A DNA stretch of 18,482 nt from Acidobacteriota bacterium (GTDB lineage Bacteria > Acidobacteriota > Blastocatellia > Pyrinomonadales > Pyrinomonadaceae). Positions within the stretch are counted from its first letter, which is position 1. Each line of letters opens with the position of its first letter. The translations under genes and the position numbers were made by a program. Under the pieces are notes generated by a model. It made no database searches. It was not told the origin of the DNA and worked only from the letters and a program-made list of their open reading frames with translations. Below, in pieces: positions 6,087 through 15,212 of the stretch. The stretch covers positions 1-18,482 of the forward strand of contig JAHEEZ010000051.1 of NCBI GenBank assembly GCA_024640445.1, given 5' to 3'.

Positions 6087-8645
6087 CTACCTAGCGAAAG
6101 CGTCCGCGAGCGATCTGACGGAGAAGATCTTCGTGAAGTTCTCAACCGACTTCGGGCGCGAAGTGTAATACTCAACCTCGACCGGCCTTCCGGGCAAGAG
6201 ATTGAAAAAGTTGTCGGAGAACCGCCCGTCTCCGTCATCGGCACTAAGATAGACGGCCTTAGCGACCTTGTCGGACGAAACCTTGATCCGGAAGCCTTTG
6301 TCCGTCGATGTGACCTCGGTCTTTATCGCGGGCTTCTCGATCCGAAGCTCCTTGAAAGGCTTCAGGAACAACTCGTTGGCGGAAGCCACCTTGCCGCCGA
6401 TCTCAAGCGTCACCGAGATCACGGCGTTCGCCGCGTCGCCGCCGTTGAGCAGTTCATCAATTCCGTATTCCGCATAGACCTTCGAGGTAACAGGATCGAC
6501 CTTTACGGAAGCCATTCGCTCTGAAAGCACTTTGCCTTCGAGATCGAACGTCTTGATCCTTAACATCGCGTCAGCCGGCTTGGGATCGTCGGAGACTATG
6601 TAGAACCTGACCTTCCCGTCTTCGACGTGCGGGCTCGCCAGGTAATGTGTGAAGAACCGGCGGGCGTAGAAATGCAGAGCCTTCCAGCGCCCAAAATAAT
6701 CCGTGCTCGACCATGAAGCCACAGGCCAGCAGTCGTTGAGCTGCCAATATAAAGCGCCCATGTTCCGCGGACGGATCCTGCGCAAATGTTCGGTTCCCAG
6801 CTTGATGCCTTCCGCCTGCAGTACCTGGCTGACGTACAGGAAGGACTCGAAATCCTTTGGCTCGACGTATTCGCGCAGCATGTACTCGCGGATCAGCTGG
6901 TTTCCGCGAGGATGCCTCTGGTGGGCGAGCATCACCGGCGTCTCGATGCTGGCGCGGTCTGCTTCGTTAGCGTATTTCTTTACCGTGTCGATCTCCGGGA
7001 ACGACTGGAAGCCATATTCGCTCATAAACCGGGGAAACTGCTTCTCATATTCCGAGAACGGCATCGAGGCGTGCCAGACCGCCCAGTAATGAAGATCGCC
7101 GCTTTTCTGCGATTCGGCGTCCTCTTCGAGATCGGAACTCGGCGAGCTCGACCAGTACGGCCGCGAAGGATCGTACTTCTCCACGACCTCCGGAAGCAGC
7201 CTTAGGAAGATCTTCTTGTAGTTTTCCCAGAGAACATCCGGCAGTTTCTCTTTCCATCCCCAGTGCTGCCAGGCAGTTTCAGATTCATTGTTGCCGCACC
7301 AGAGTACGATGCTCGGGTGGTTTCGCAGGCGCCTGACGTTGTCGATCGCCTCGCCGCGGACGTTCTTCAGAAACGCCTCGTCACCGGGGTACATGCTGAC
7401 CCCGAACATGAAATCCTGCCAAACCAGGAGGCCCAGTTCGTCGGCGATCTCGTAGAACGTGTCCTGCTCGTAGATGCCGCCGCCCCAGACGCGCACCATG
7501 TTCATGTTCGCATCGCGGAACGACGTGAGCAGATGCCGGTATTTAGCTTCCGTAACGCGCGTCGGGAAGCTGTCGGCGGGAATCCAGTTGCCTCCCTTGC
7601 CGAATACGGGTATCCCGTTAATGATGAACTCAAAACTTTTGCCCCACTGGTCCGTCTTTTGCCGGAGTTCCAGGGACCGTAGACCGGTCTTTCGGTCATA
7701 AGTATCGACTATCTTCTCTCCGCCCCCGACCAGCGCGCTGAATTCGTACATCGCCTGCTCGCCGAGTCCCGCCGGGTACCAGAGCCTAGGGTTCTTGATC
7801 TCGAAGTTGAGCCTCACCTTGTTGGTGCCGATTTCCAGATCGACCATTTCGGTTCCGAGAGTACCTTCGCCGTCGCTCACCGCAACACGGTATGTTCCGG
7901 CGGAAGCGACCTCTACCTCTACCTCGGCGGTCAGGTCGGCGGCTTCGGAGGTTACGTTGTTCTGGACAATATTCAGGTCCGCTATCCGCGCGTCATCCCA
8001 CACCCGCAGCTTCACAGGCCGCCAGACGCCGCTTGTCACGAACCTGGGACCCCAGTCCCATCCGTACTGGTACGGCGCCTTACGCGTGTAAGGACTTGTA
8101 AGTTCGCCCTGGTCATTTGGTGCCAGGATCTGGTAATCGAGCTTGCTCATCAGCGGAAGGATCTCGTTGATCGGCGAGCGAAACTTGATGTAAAGCTCGT
8201 TCGCGCCCTCTTTCAGGAACGGCTTGGCATTCACTTCCCAGACACGGAACATGTTGTCGGAACTCAAAAGGGGCCGGCCGTTGAGCGACACCTCAGCGTA
8301 AGTGTCGAGGCCTTCGAACACCAGTTCGATCCTCTCACGCCCGAGCATCGCTTTGTCCACTGTGAACGAGGTTCGGTATTCCCAGTCGGTCTTGCCGATC
8401 CACTGAAGGTCCTTTTCGTTATCGCGGTAGAAAGGGTCCCCGATCATTTTGTTGGCGAGAAGGTCGGTATGAACGCAGCCGGGCACTTCCGCCGTGTGCC
8501 ATTCCCCGGTGTCCGCCTGGCGAAACTGCCAGCCCTTGTCTATCGAGATCTCATCTTTGCCCTCGGCCGATGAGGCGAACAGTCCAGCCAGCGCAAGAAT
8601 TCCGAACAATGCGATCGTCACTAAGTTTTTCATGGGTTTTCTCAT
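6087..8645 (-). CDS. GH2 beta-mannosidase, exported
   Basis: An 852-residue family 2 glycoside hydrolase of the beta-mannosidase subgroup, removing terminal beta-mannose from manno-oligosaccharides or mannan ends. It has a signal peptide (about residues 1-29), an N-terminal jelly-roll domain (GWQFRQADTGEW, VPGCVHTDLL, WEYRTSF, LVFEGLDTYAEVSLNG), an immunoglobulin-like middle domain (about 215-330), a TIM barrel (about 345-660) and C-terminal beta domains. The catalytic pair is visible: acid/base Glu454 in VLWCGNNESE and nucleophile Glu543 in FMSEYGFQS. WGGGIYE and LVWQDFMF are typical of mannosidases and help to exclude beta-galactosidase or glucuronidase. The start at 8645 has no strong ribosome site; ATG at 8633 (MKNLV) is an alternative with the same signal peptide. 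It begins 11 bp after one GH16 and ends 2 bp before the other. Confidence 0.92.
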   Translation of the reverse strand: MRKPMKNLVTIALFGILALAGLFASSAEGKDEISIDKGWQFRQADTGEWHTAEVPGCVHTDLLANKMIGDPFYRDNEKDLQWIGKTDWEYRTSFTVDKAMLGRERIELVFEGLDTYAEVSLNGRPLLSSDNMFRVWEVNAKPFLKEGANELYIKFRSPINEILPLMSKLDYQILAPNDQGELTSPYTRKAPYQYGWDWGPRFVTSGVWRPVKLRVWDDARIADLNIVQNNVTSEAADLTAEVEVEVASAGTYRVAVSDGEGTLGTEMVDLEIGTNKVRLNFEIKNPRLWYPAGLGEQAMYEFSALVGGGEKIVDTYDRKTGLRSLELRQKTDQWGKSFEFIINGIPVFGKGGNWIPADSFPTRVTEAKYRHLLTSFRDANMNMVRVWGGGIYEQDTFYEIADELGLLVWQDFMFGVSMYPGDEAFLKNVRGEAIDNVRRLRNHPSIVLWCGNNESETAWQHWGWKEKLPDVLWENYKKIFLRLLPEVVEKYDPSRPYWSSSPSSDLEEDAESQKSGDLHYWAVWHASMPFSEYEKQFPRFMSEYGFQSFPEIDTVKKYANEADRASIETPVMLAHQRHPRGNQLIREYMLREYVEPKDFESFLYVSQVLQAEGIKLGTEHLRRIRPRNMGALYWQLNDCWPVASWSSTDYFGRWKALHFYARRFFTHYLASPHVEDGKVRFYIVSDDPKPADAMLRIKTFDLEGKVLSERMASVKVDPVTSKVYAEYGIDELLNGGDAANAVISVTLEIGGKVASANELFLKPFKELRIEKPAIKTEVTSTDKGFRIKVSSDKVAKAVYLSADDGDGRFSDNFFNLLPGRPVEVEYYTSRPKSVENFTKIFSVRSLADAFAR

Positions 8646-8656
8646 CTATTGATCGA

Positions 8657-9487
8657 TCATCCTTGCCTGTGCTCGACTCTTACGTAATCCACAAGCATTT
8701 CCTGAGGAAAGACAGTTGTGCCATCGGGATTTCCGGGCCAGCCGCCGCCAACCGCGACATTGAGAATGATGAAGAACGGGTGATCGAACACCCACTGCGT
8801 GCCTCCGGGAATATTCGACGTCGTGGTCGTCCGATACGCAAACCCGTCCACGTACCAGGTAATCTTCGTTGCAGACCATTCGATCGCGTAAACGTGGAAA
8901 TCGTCAGCGAAAGCGCCCCCAACGGGGAGCGTAAACTGCCCGCCAATTCCGTTCCCGCCCGAGTAACCCGGACCGTGTATAGTTCCATGGACGATGCCGG
9001 GTTCCCGGCCGATGTTCTCCATGATGTCGATCTCGCCGCATGCGGGCCAGCCAGCCGTGTCAATATCGTTGCCAAGCATCCAGAAAGCCGGCCAAATGCC
9101 CTGGCCCCGGGGGATCTTTATCCTGGCTTCGATCCTGCCGTACTTTCCCTCGAACTTCTGCTTGGTGATCATTCGAGCCGACGTGTACTCGCAGGGTCCG
9201 TACCAGCAGGTGAGCGTGAGCGGTGGATCTAGTTTCACCGCCTTTATCACGAGCGAACCGGATCCGTTCTGATACGCGTTCGCGGTCGTATTGTTATAAT
9301 ACTCGAGCTCCTGGTTTCCCCAGCCCCAGCCGCCGGTCTCAAGCGTCCACTTGGTGGAATCCACCGGAGAATTCTCCGGTCCGTTGAATTCGTCGCTGAA
9401 GGCGAACTTCCGGACCTGAACCTGCGAGTATGTCGAGAAAGCGGCGAAAAGGGTCAGTGTCAATACCGCAAGACTCAACCTTCCCAT
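8657..9487 (-). CDS. GH16 endo-beta-glucanase (laminarinase-like), copy 2
   Basis: Exported 276-residue family 16 hydrolase. The signal peptide ends STYS|Q (about residue 21). The active site is GEIDIMENIG with nucleophile Glu152, Asp154 and acid/base Glu157. It shares a long list of features with copy 1: SDEFNGP, GWGNQELEYY, CWYGPC (94-99), YTSARM, YGRIEARIKIP, GIWPAFWMLGND, GTIHGPGYSGGNGIG, AIEWSATKITWYVDG and VDYVRVEHRQG. A GGAG site lies 7 bases before ATG. It follows GH20 by 23 bp and precedes GH2 by 11 bp. Endo-beta-1,3-glucanase is the best guess; because the two copies differ most in the strands after the catalytic motif, they may prefer different chain lengths or branching. Confidence 0.92.
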   Translation of the reverse strand: MGRLSLAVLTLTLFAAFSTYSQVQVRKFAFSDEFNGPENSPVDSTKWTLETGGWGWGNQELEYYNNTTANAYQNGSGSLVIKAVKLDPPLTLTCWYGPCEYTSARMITKQKFEGKYGRIEARIKIPRGQGIWPAFWMLGNDIDTAGWPACGEIDIMENIGREPGIVHGTIHGPGYSGGNGIGGQFTLPVGGAFADDFHVYAIEWSATKITWYVDGFAYRTTTTSNIPGGTQWVFDHPFFIILNVAVGGGWPGNPDGTTVFPQEMLVDYVRVEHRQG

Positions 9488-9510
9488 TTCAAACTCCTAA
9501 TCAATGATCA

Positions 9511-11562
9511 TCACTGTGCCGCAACGGCGATCTTTGAAGTCTTGTTTACCAGTCTTTTCATCGCCTCGATGACCACGAACTCACAAGCGGCTTTCGGTTT
9601 CCCGATCTCTTCGAGACGCGCAATGGCGGCGGCGTACCATTCCTTCGAAGCGGAGGCTGACGATCCGTCGTTCGCAAGCGCCTCAAGACCGATCTTTCCA
9701 AGGTCCCTCAGATCGGCGCCAAGCTGCGCCCCTTCTTTCAGCGCCGGATTTTCGTTCATCGTGACCGCGAGACGAGTACCGTCTGTCTGCCATCTCTCAA
9801 ACGTCATTCGAAGCAAAGGCTTTGCTGTTTTGTCTTGATCCTCGGCAATGAAAGCATCGGCGAGATACGAGAATCTGCGTGCGCCCTCAGCGTCCGGCCG
9901 TGCGGCATCGATAAGTCCCGTAAGCGGCGCCAGCATCGTCTGCGGACGCTGTTGATAGCGCTGATACAGTTTCACCGGCTCTATTACCGAGACAAGGGTC
10001 TTCAGGTCGGCAATGTCCAAAGATCCGGCAAGCCGCCGGAGAAGAGTGTTTTGGTAACTTCGGTGCATCAGGCCCAGGTTCTCAAGCCTGACCTCCATGA
10101 TGTCGAGCCGGCGATACATGTCCTTCACGTCACGCACATCCGCCGGCGACCAGAGCCTCTCCGCTATCGCCGCAGTCCGCGGCCAGATGCGCGAATCTAT
10201 CGTCTCGGGCGATACCCACTCGCTCCACATCGTCGCCTCGCCGCCGAGTACGCGTTTTTTTTCATCGGCGGTCAGCGGACTATCGGAGGGAACCGGATCG
10301 ACGAGGTAGTGATCGGAAGCGGGCTGGATCAGGTCGATGTAGTAGCCGTTTGAAAGCACGCCGAGATGTCCTTTCTGAGCCGCGGCGGCAAGCGCCTCCT
10401 GTCCTCGCCAGGAGTGTATGACGACGTCCTTTGGAAGCTCCGGAACGAAGATCTCGTCCCAGCCCATCATTATCTTCCCGTGTTTCTTGAGGATCGCGAG
10501 AACGCGCTTGTTGAAGTACGCCTGCAGAGCGTGGTTGTCCTTTATGCCGTTCTTCTGCATAAAGGCCTGGATCTCAGGATTTCTGTCCCACTGCTTGCCC
10601 TCGTTCTCGTCGCCGCCAATGTGCATATAGGCGTCGGGGAAGAGCGCCGCCATTTCGCCCAGGAACACGTCGAGCAGTTTGTAGACCTCTTCATTTGTCG
10701 GATCGAGAGCGGGCTCGAAGATCCCCGGCTGGCGTTCGATCTCGTACGGACCCGGCGCGCTTCCGAGTTCCGGATGCCCGACGAGCCAGGCGGTCGCGTG
10801 CCCCGGCATATCGAACTCGGGCACGACTCGTATGCCCCGCTCGGCGGCGTACGCGATTATTTCCTTAACTTCTTCTTGCGTGAAGAAATTGCCGTCGGAC
10901 CCCAGCGTATGCAGCCTCGGGAATTTCTTGCTCTCGACGCGGAAGCCCTGGTCTTCGGTCAGGTGCCAGTGGAAGACATTCATCTTTACCGCCGCCATCG
11001 CGTCAAGATTTCTTTTGATCACGGGAATCGGTTGGAAATGACGGGCGACGTCGATCATAAGGCCGCGCCATGGGAACCTGGGAGAGTCCTTGATGACGAC
11101 CGGAGATACGAAGAATCCGTATCGATTTCCCTGAACAAGCTGAAGGAATGTCTCGATCCCGCGAAGCGCGCCGGTAACGGTCGGCGCCGCAAGCACCGCA
11201 CGCGAAGCAGTAACCGTCAGCGTGTATGATTCGTCCTCTCCGAGCTTTGGCACTGCGCTGCCAGGCCCTTTGCAGTCAATTACAAGCGAAGCGGCGGCGG
11301 GATCGCCGCTCGTGCTCCGGCTCAACTCGAGGACGGTCTGCCTCTGCAGACGTTCGATCATGCGGCCCGCCGCCGCCTTCAGCCGATCGTCGGTGTGGCC
11401 CGCAAACGCTACTGAGAATGATTTGGTAATGCCGAGCGGCAAGCCATCGCCGGATTCCACCGAGGCCGGAATGGGCATCAGATCAGTGTGCTTTACCTGC
11501 GCTGACACGCCGATCGACAAAAGGAGGATAAAGACTAGGGAGCCTGATAGAGTTCTTTTCAT
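9511..11562 (-). CDS. GH20 beta-N-acetylhexosaminidase, exported
   Basis: A 683-residue family 20 enzyme releasing terminal N-acetylglucosamine (or N-acetylgalactosamine) by substrate-assisted catalysis. It has a signal peptide ending GVSA|Q (about residue 21), an N-terminal GH20b domain (about 25-155) and a catalytic barrel (about 158-500). The Asp-Glu pair is in YMHIGGDENEG: Asp318 positions the acetamido group and Glu319 is the acid/base. Also visible are RGLMIDVARHF, NVFHWHLTEDQGFR, VVPEFDMPGHATAW and the WRGQEAL/WSEWV tryptophans that line the sugar pocket. The last 180 residues are a mostly helical tail. The ribosome site is weak (AAGAAT before ATG). Encoded 24 bp after GH5 and 23 bp before GH16, and close to the nagX-like gene, it gives the operon an amino-sugar activity suited to chitin fragments or glycoprotein glycans. 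Confidence 0.93.
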   Translation of the reverse strand: MKRTLSGSLVFILLLSIGVSAQVKHTDLMPIPASVESGDGLPLGITKSFSVAFAGHTDDRLKAAAGRMIERLQRQTVLELSRSTSGDPAAASLVIDCKGPGSAVPKLGEDESYTLTVTASRAVLAAPTVTGALRGIETFLQLVQGNRYGFFVSPVVIKDSPRFPWRGLMIDVARHFQPIPVIKRNLDAMAAVKMNVFHWHLTEDQGFRVESKKFPRLHTLGSDGNFFTQEEVKEIIAYAAERGIRVVPEFDMPGHATAWLVGHPELGSAPGPYEIERQPGIFEPALDPTNEEVYKLLDVFLGEMAALFPDAYMHIGGDENEGKQWDRNPEIQAFMQKNGIKDNHALQAYFNKRVLAILKKHGKIMMGWDEIFVPELPKDVVIHSWRGQEALAAAAQKGHLGVLSNGYYIDLIQPASDHYLVDPVPSDSPLTADEKKRVLGGEATMWSEWVSPETIDSRIWPRTAAIAERLWSPADVRDVKDMYRRLDIMEVRLENLGLMHRSYQNTLLRRLAGSLDIADLKTLVSVIEPVKLYQRYQQRPQTMLAPLTGLIDAARPDAEGARRFSYLADAFIAEDQDKTAKPLLRMTFERWQTDGTRLAVTMNENPALKEGAQLGADLRDLGKIGLEALANDGSSASASKEWYAAAIARLEEIGKPKAACEFVVIEAMKRLVNKTSKIAVAAQ

Positions 11563-11586
11563 ATTCTTAATAGTATTCGCCCGGAC

Positions 11587-12720
11587 CTATTGTCCCGTAA
11601 CGAGAGCCTTGTCATATTTCCTGATCGTGTCATTCATACACTTGTTGGGCACTTCGCCTTCCAGCATGTTGAATCCCGAGAACCATTCCCACATAGCGGA
11701 CGGTATTTTGTATCTGCCGAGCGCCGCGTAGACCGCCTGAGCGTGCCGACAGCGGTCGGCGGGAATCGCCTCCTTTCCGTACGAACCGAACTCCCCCAGG
11801 AAGATCGGGACCTTGTACTTGTCCGCCCATTCCCGTGCTTCCTTTATCTGGGCGTCGATGAACTCCGCGTTAGCCTCCTTCCCGTAGACCGACATTTGCG
11901 AAGCGACCCAGGTGCCTTTCGCGGTGTCAGGGACGGCAAGCTTGGTTGACGGATCGCCGGGAAAGGGCACCGCCTTCAAGTCGGCGAGCCCGGGTCCCGC
12001 CCAGGTGGTGGCCTGATGTGTGAACACGAATGGATGATAGTAATGGAAAGTGTAGATGATGTTTGGGTCTTTGAACGGCCTGGATGCGATCATCGCGTCG
12101 CGCGAGTTCCAGTCGTGAAATCCGACCACCAGGGTATGCTTCGGAGCTATCTTCCTCACAGCCGGGATCAGCTCCCGGGCTTGCGCAAGCCACTGCTCTT
12201 CGGGTATGTCGTGAGGCTCGTTTCGGATCTCGAACAGCACGCGCTCCGGATCCAGATGCCGATAACGCGCCGCGATCATCTCCCACAGCGCGGCCATGCG
12301 GGGAGTAGAGGCCGCATCGGGAAAATCGGCGTTCAACTCCGGATGATGGAGATCGATTATGACGATCAGGCCTTCATCCAGCGCCCAGCCAATTACCCTG
12401 TCGGCGATCTCCGGAAGTGCATCCGATTCCCATTTGTAAGGCGCCTTCATTGAGGCCCATGCGCTGAAATTCACCGGCAAGCGGACGGTCCGGAAACCCG
12501 CCTTTCGAATCTCGCGAAGCCTTCCTTTCGCCGCTTCGAACTCATCCTGTTTCACAAAGTCCGCGTAGTGCTTTTCCTTTGTACCGACCCAATAATTCTC
12601 CAGGAATGAAAGGTTCATTCCTGGCCCCATCCGTGCCGCGCGGCGATCAGCCGTCCCGTTTGCAAACACTGCGAACGGCAACAGGGCCATAAGCCAGAAC
12701 AGGGCAAGACCTCTCCTCAT
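11587..12720 (-). CDS. GH5 endoglucanase-like hydrolase, exported
   Basis: A 377-residue family 5 (cellulase family) enzyme, secreted through a signal peptide ending AVFA (about residue 20). The TIM barrel shows RTVRLPVNFSAW, IIDLHHPELN, the acid/base Glu168 in FEIRNEPHD, VVGFHDWNS, YTFHYYHPFVFTHQ and the nucleophile Glu310 in IFLGEFGSYG. No carbohydrate-binding module is fused. Family 5 includes endo-beta-1,4-glucanases, beta-1,3-glucanases and mannanases, and the sequence alone does not decide; the GH2 mannosidase next door makes mannanase a serious alternative. AGGAAGGAG right before ATG is one of the strongest ribosome sites in the window. It lies 33 bp after GH3 and 24 bp before GH20. 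Confidence 0.9.
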   Translation of the reverse strand: MRRGLALFWLMALLPFAVFANGTADRRAARMGPGMNLSFLENYWVGTKEKHYADFVKQDEFEAAKGRLREIRKAGFRTVRLPVNFSAWASMKAPYKWESDALPEIADRVIGWALDEGLIVIIDLHHPELNADFPDAASTPRMAALWEMIAARYRHLDPERVLFEIRNEPHDIPEEQWLAQARELIPAVRKIAPKHTLVVGFHDWNSRDAMIASRPFKDPNIIYTFHYYHPFVFTHQATTWAGPGLADLKAVPFPGDPSTKLAVPDTAKGTWVASQMSVYGKEANAEFIDAQIKEAREWADKYKVPIFLGEFGSYGKEAIPADRCRHAQAVYAALGRYKIPSAMWEWFSGFNMLEGEVPNKCMNDTIRKYDKALVTGQ

Positions 12721-12753
12721 ATTCTCCTTCCTAAACCGGATCTTCCGGCGCTG

Positions 12754-15135
12754 CTATTTCAACACAAAGCTCTTTTCCAGTCCTCCGACCAGCACGACAA
12801 ACTCGCCCGGCTCTATTCGGGGCTTGTTGTCGACCCCGAAGAACGAAAGGTCGTCGGGCTCCAGAGAGAATTTGACGGTCTTGCTCTCGCCCGGCTGAAG
12901 TTCCACTTTCGCGAATCGCTTGACCCGTTTACCCGCCGGCGACAGGCTCGCCACGACATCCCGCACATAAAGGATCACGGTTTCCTTGCCCGCCATCTTC
13001 CCTGTGTTCTTCACGTTTACCGAAACATCCAGCCCATAGGATCTTGAAATGGTGTCGCGGCTGAGAGTGAGCCCGCTGTACTCAAAGCTCGTGTAGCTCA
13101 AGCCGTGACCAAACTCGAACTGCGGGGCGAACGCCGAGTTCCCGAACGGCGTGTCCTCGACCTCAAAGAGTTTGTGGTCGTAGGTCAATAAGCTGTTCGG
13201 AGTCCTCGGGTACGTGTAAGGGAGTTTGCCGTTCGGGTTGTAATCGCCAAACAGTACGTCCGCGATCGCGTCGCCGCCGTGATCGCCCGGATTCATCGAG
13301 ATCAATATCCCCGGGATCCTGTCCGCGATCCGGCTGATGACCCTGGGCCTGCCTTCGATCACTACCGCGACGACCGGTTTTCCGGTCGCTATGATCGCCT
13401 CGGCAAGTTTGAGTTGCGGTTCCGGCAAGGTCAGGTCGGTAATGTTCCCGGGCGTTTCCGTGTACGAACCTTCGCCCAGGCAAAGCACGACCACATCACT
13501 CTTCTTCGCCGCGGCGACCGCCGCCGGAATGTCGACCTCTTTATCTATCATCGTCGGCGAAACGTTCGAAGGCATTTCCTTGATGCGTGTGATCTCGGTG
13601 CCCGGCACAAAGGTCACATTTGCTTTGCCGATCTTTGCTTCCACGGCCTCGCGGACCGTGTTCATCTCCTGGCGGTAGAGCGATTCCTCGGAACCCTGCC
13701 ACACCCACGTCCAGCCGTTGTTGAGCGAGATCAGCGAATCCGCGGTCGGACCTGTCACAAGGACCTTCTTGTTCTTTGCGAGCGGCAATGCGCCCTTATC
13801 GTTCTTTGCTAGGACGATCGATTCGCGGGCGGATTCGAGGGCTATGCCGGCGTATTCCGATCTGCCGAAATTGGATTTGAGGGACGCATCCGGGCCCGGA
13901 TCTTCGAACAGGCCGAGCTGGAACTTGACGCGCAGGATCCGTGTGACCGCTTCGTCTATCCGCCACATCGGAACGTGGCCCTCTTTGACGAGCTCCACCA
14001 GAAGGTCCGAGAAGCTGTAGTCGCCCGGGACCATGCTCATGTCGATCCCGGCCATTACGGACTGACGCGTTGCTTCTTTCTCATCTTTCGCGGTCTTCCA
14101 GAATGTGACCAGCTTCTTGATGTCCTCCCAGTCGGAAACGACAAAGCCGTCAAAGCCGTACTCGTCGCGGAGCACTTCGGTCAGAAGGTGCTTGTTCACG
14201 TGGCCCGGCACGCCGTTGACATCTGCCGAGTTGACCATTATCGTTCTCGCCCCGGCACTTACCGCGGCGTGGAACGGCGGAAGGAAATACTCCCGCATAT
14301 AGTTCTCCGGAATCCATGCCGGAGTCCGGTCCCTTCCGTTCAAGGGAAAGCTGTAACCGACATAATGCTTCAGGCTCGTCGCCACCTTCGTACCCGAAGA
14401 GACGTCATCTCCTTCCATCCCGCGCACGAACGCGACGCCCATCACGGAAGCGAGGTAGGGATCTTCACCGAACGTTTCCCAGAATCTCGGCCACAACGGC
14501 TGGCGACCTACGTCAAGAACCGGCGAGAAACTCCAGGGAATGCCCGCCGCGCGTGTTTCGGCGGCAGCGACTTCCGCCCCTTTCTGAACAAGTTCCGGAT
14601 TCCATGTCGCCGCCATCCCTATCTCCTGCGGGAAGAGCGTCGCGTTCCGAATGTAGTTCGCTCCGTGGATCGAATCGATCCCGTAAATTACCGGGATCTT
14701 GAGCCTCGTTTTCTGAGCAGCCTTCTGGATAGCGGCGATGATCCCGTGCCATCGGTCCACGCTTAAGGCATGACCATTGACGTTAAGGATCGATCCGACA
14801 CCATATTTCACAACCGCCTTCTCTAGCTTTTCCTGATCGATCTGAATGTCGGAGTCCTGGCCAGACGTCACCATCCCGATCTGAAGCTGAGTCATCTGCC
14901 CGACCTTTTCCTCAAGCGTCATTCGCGACACTAGATCCCTTATCTGCGGTTCATAATCCGGATAAACGGGCCTCTTTCCCGCGACGGCCATGTATCTTCC
15001 GCTGTCCATCTCGTCCTGTGCGGGAACCGGGCGAGCGATGCCGCCGAAGGCGACACTTTGTTGTATGAGCAGACAAAAGATCGCGGACAAAAAAAGTGCT
15101 TTCCTGAGATAGGTGGTGGTCCTCATCGTAATCAC
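12754..15135 (-). CDS. GH3 beta-glucosidase (glucan 1,3/1,4-beta-glucosidase type)
   Basis: A 793-residue family 3 enzyme that removes glucose from the ends of beta-glucan oligosaccharides. After an export signal (about residues 10-31) come the TIM barrel (about 55-410, with VGQMTQLQIG, YGIDSIHGAN and nucleophile Asp335 in FVVSDWED), the alpha/beta sandwich (about 435-650), in which GEGSYTETPGN (554-564) carries the likely acid/base, and a fibronectin III-like C-terminal domain (about 715-790). The start is the GTG at 15135, because AAGGA is 5 bases upstream; the ATG at 15126 would have its ribosome site 14 bases away. It is the first gene of the hydrolase operon and follows a promoter with inverted repeats. 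Length and layout fit barley ExoI-like and bacterial ExoP-like enzymes. Xylosidase activity is less likely. Confidence 0.93.
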   Translation of the reverse strand: MITMRTTTYLRKALFLSAIFCLLIQQSVAFGGIARPVPAQDEMDSGRYMAVAGKRPVYPDYEPQIRDLVSRMTLEEKVGQMTQLQIGMVTSGQDSDIQIDQEKLEKAVVKYGVGSILNVNGHALSVDRWHGIIAAIQKAAQKTRLKIPVIYGIDSIHGANYIRNATLFPQEIGMAATWNPELVQKGAEVAAAETRAAGIPWSFSPVLDVGRQPLWPRFWETFGEDPYLASVMGVAFVRGMEGDDVSSGTKVATSLKHYVGYSFPLNGRDRTPAWIPENYMREYFLPPFHAAVSAGARTIMVNSADVNGVPGHVNKHLLTEVLRDEYGFDGFVVSDWEDIKKLVTFWKTAKDEKEATRQSVMAGIDMSMVPGDYSFSDLLVELVKEGHVPMWRIDEAVTRILRVKFQLGLFEDPGPDASLKSNFGRSEYAGIALESARESIVLAKNDKGALPLAKNKKVLVTGPTADSLISLNNGWTWVWQGSEESLYRQEMNTVREAVEAKIGKANVTFVPGTEITRIKEMPSNVSPTMIDKEVDIPAAVAAAKKSDVVVLCLGEGSYTETPGNITDLTLPEPQLKLAEAIIATGKPVVAVVIEGRPRVISRIADRIPGILISMNPGDHGGDAIADVLFGDYNPNGKLPYTYPRTPNSLLTYDHKLFEVEDTPFGNSAFAPQFEFGHGLSYTSFEYSGLTLSRDTISRSYGLDVSVNVKNTGKMAGKETVILYVRDVVASLSPAGKRVKRFAKVELQPGESKTVKFSLEPDDLSFFGVDNKPRIEPGEFVVLVGGLEKSFVLK

Positions 15136-15167
15136 GAAAATCCTTGTAATGTTGGGGGTTAATGTGG

Positions 15168-15196
15168 TTTCGGCAATTCTATTTTATAAGCCGAAA
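15168..15196. promoter_or_regulatory. Inverted repeat 1 upstream of GH3
   Basis: TTTCGGC (15168-15174) and GCCGAAA (15190-15196) are perfect 7-bp arms around 15 AT-rich bases. They bracket the likely -10 hexamer of the GH3 promoter, as expected for a repressor operator. The binding protein is not known; the ROK regulator in the window is a candidate. Confidence 0.45.
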
Positions 15197-15204
15197 TACT
15201 GCAA
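15176..15204 (-). promoter_or_regulatory. Sigma70-like promoter of the hydrolase operon
   Basis: On the minus strand, TTGCAG (15199-15204) and TAGAAT (15176-15181) are 17 bases apart. Transcription would begin near 15169 and leave a leader of about 34 bases before the GTG of GH3, with AAGGA inside it. The upstream gene is closed off by its own terminator, so the operon needs a promoter here. Confidence 0.55.
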
Positions 15205-15212
15205 GAAGTATT
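15195..15212. promoter_or_regulatory. Inverted repeat 2 upstream of GH3
   Basis: AATACT (15195-15200) and AGTATT (15207-15212) are perfect arms around GCAAGA. The dyad covers the -35 hexamer of the predicted promoter. Together with the neighbouring dyad it suggests tight control by one or two regulators. Confidence 0.4.

Noticed and set aside
10366..11229. 287-codon open frame on the plus strand
   Set aside because: It lies entirely antisense to the GH20 gene, whose catalytic motifs are intact. No ribosome site or recognisable protein feature was seen.
13975..14766. 263-codon open frame on the plus strand
   Set aside because: Antisense to the GH3 catalytic domain; rich in Arg, His and Pro as expected for a shadow of coding DNA.
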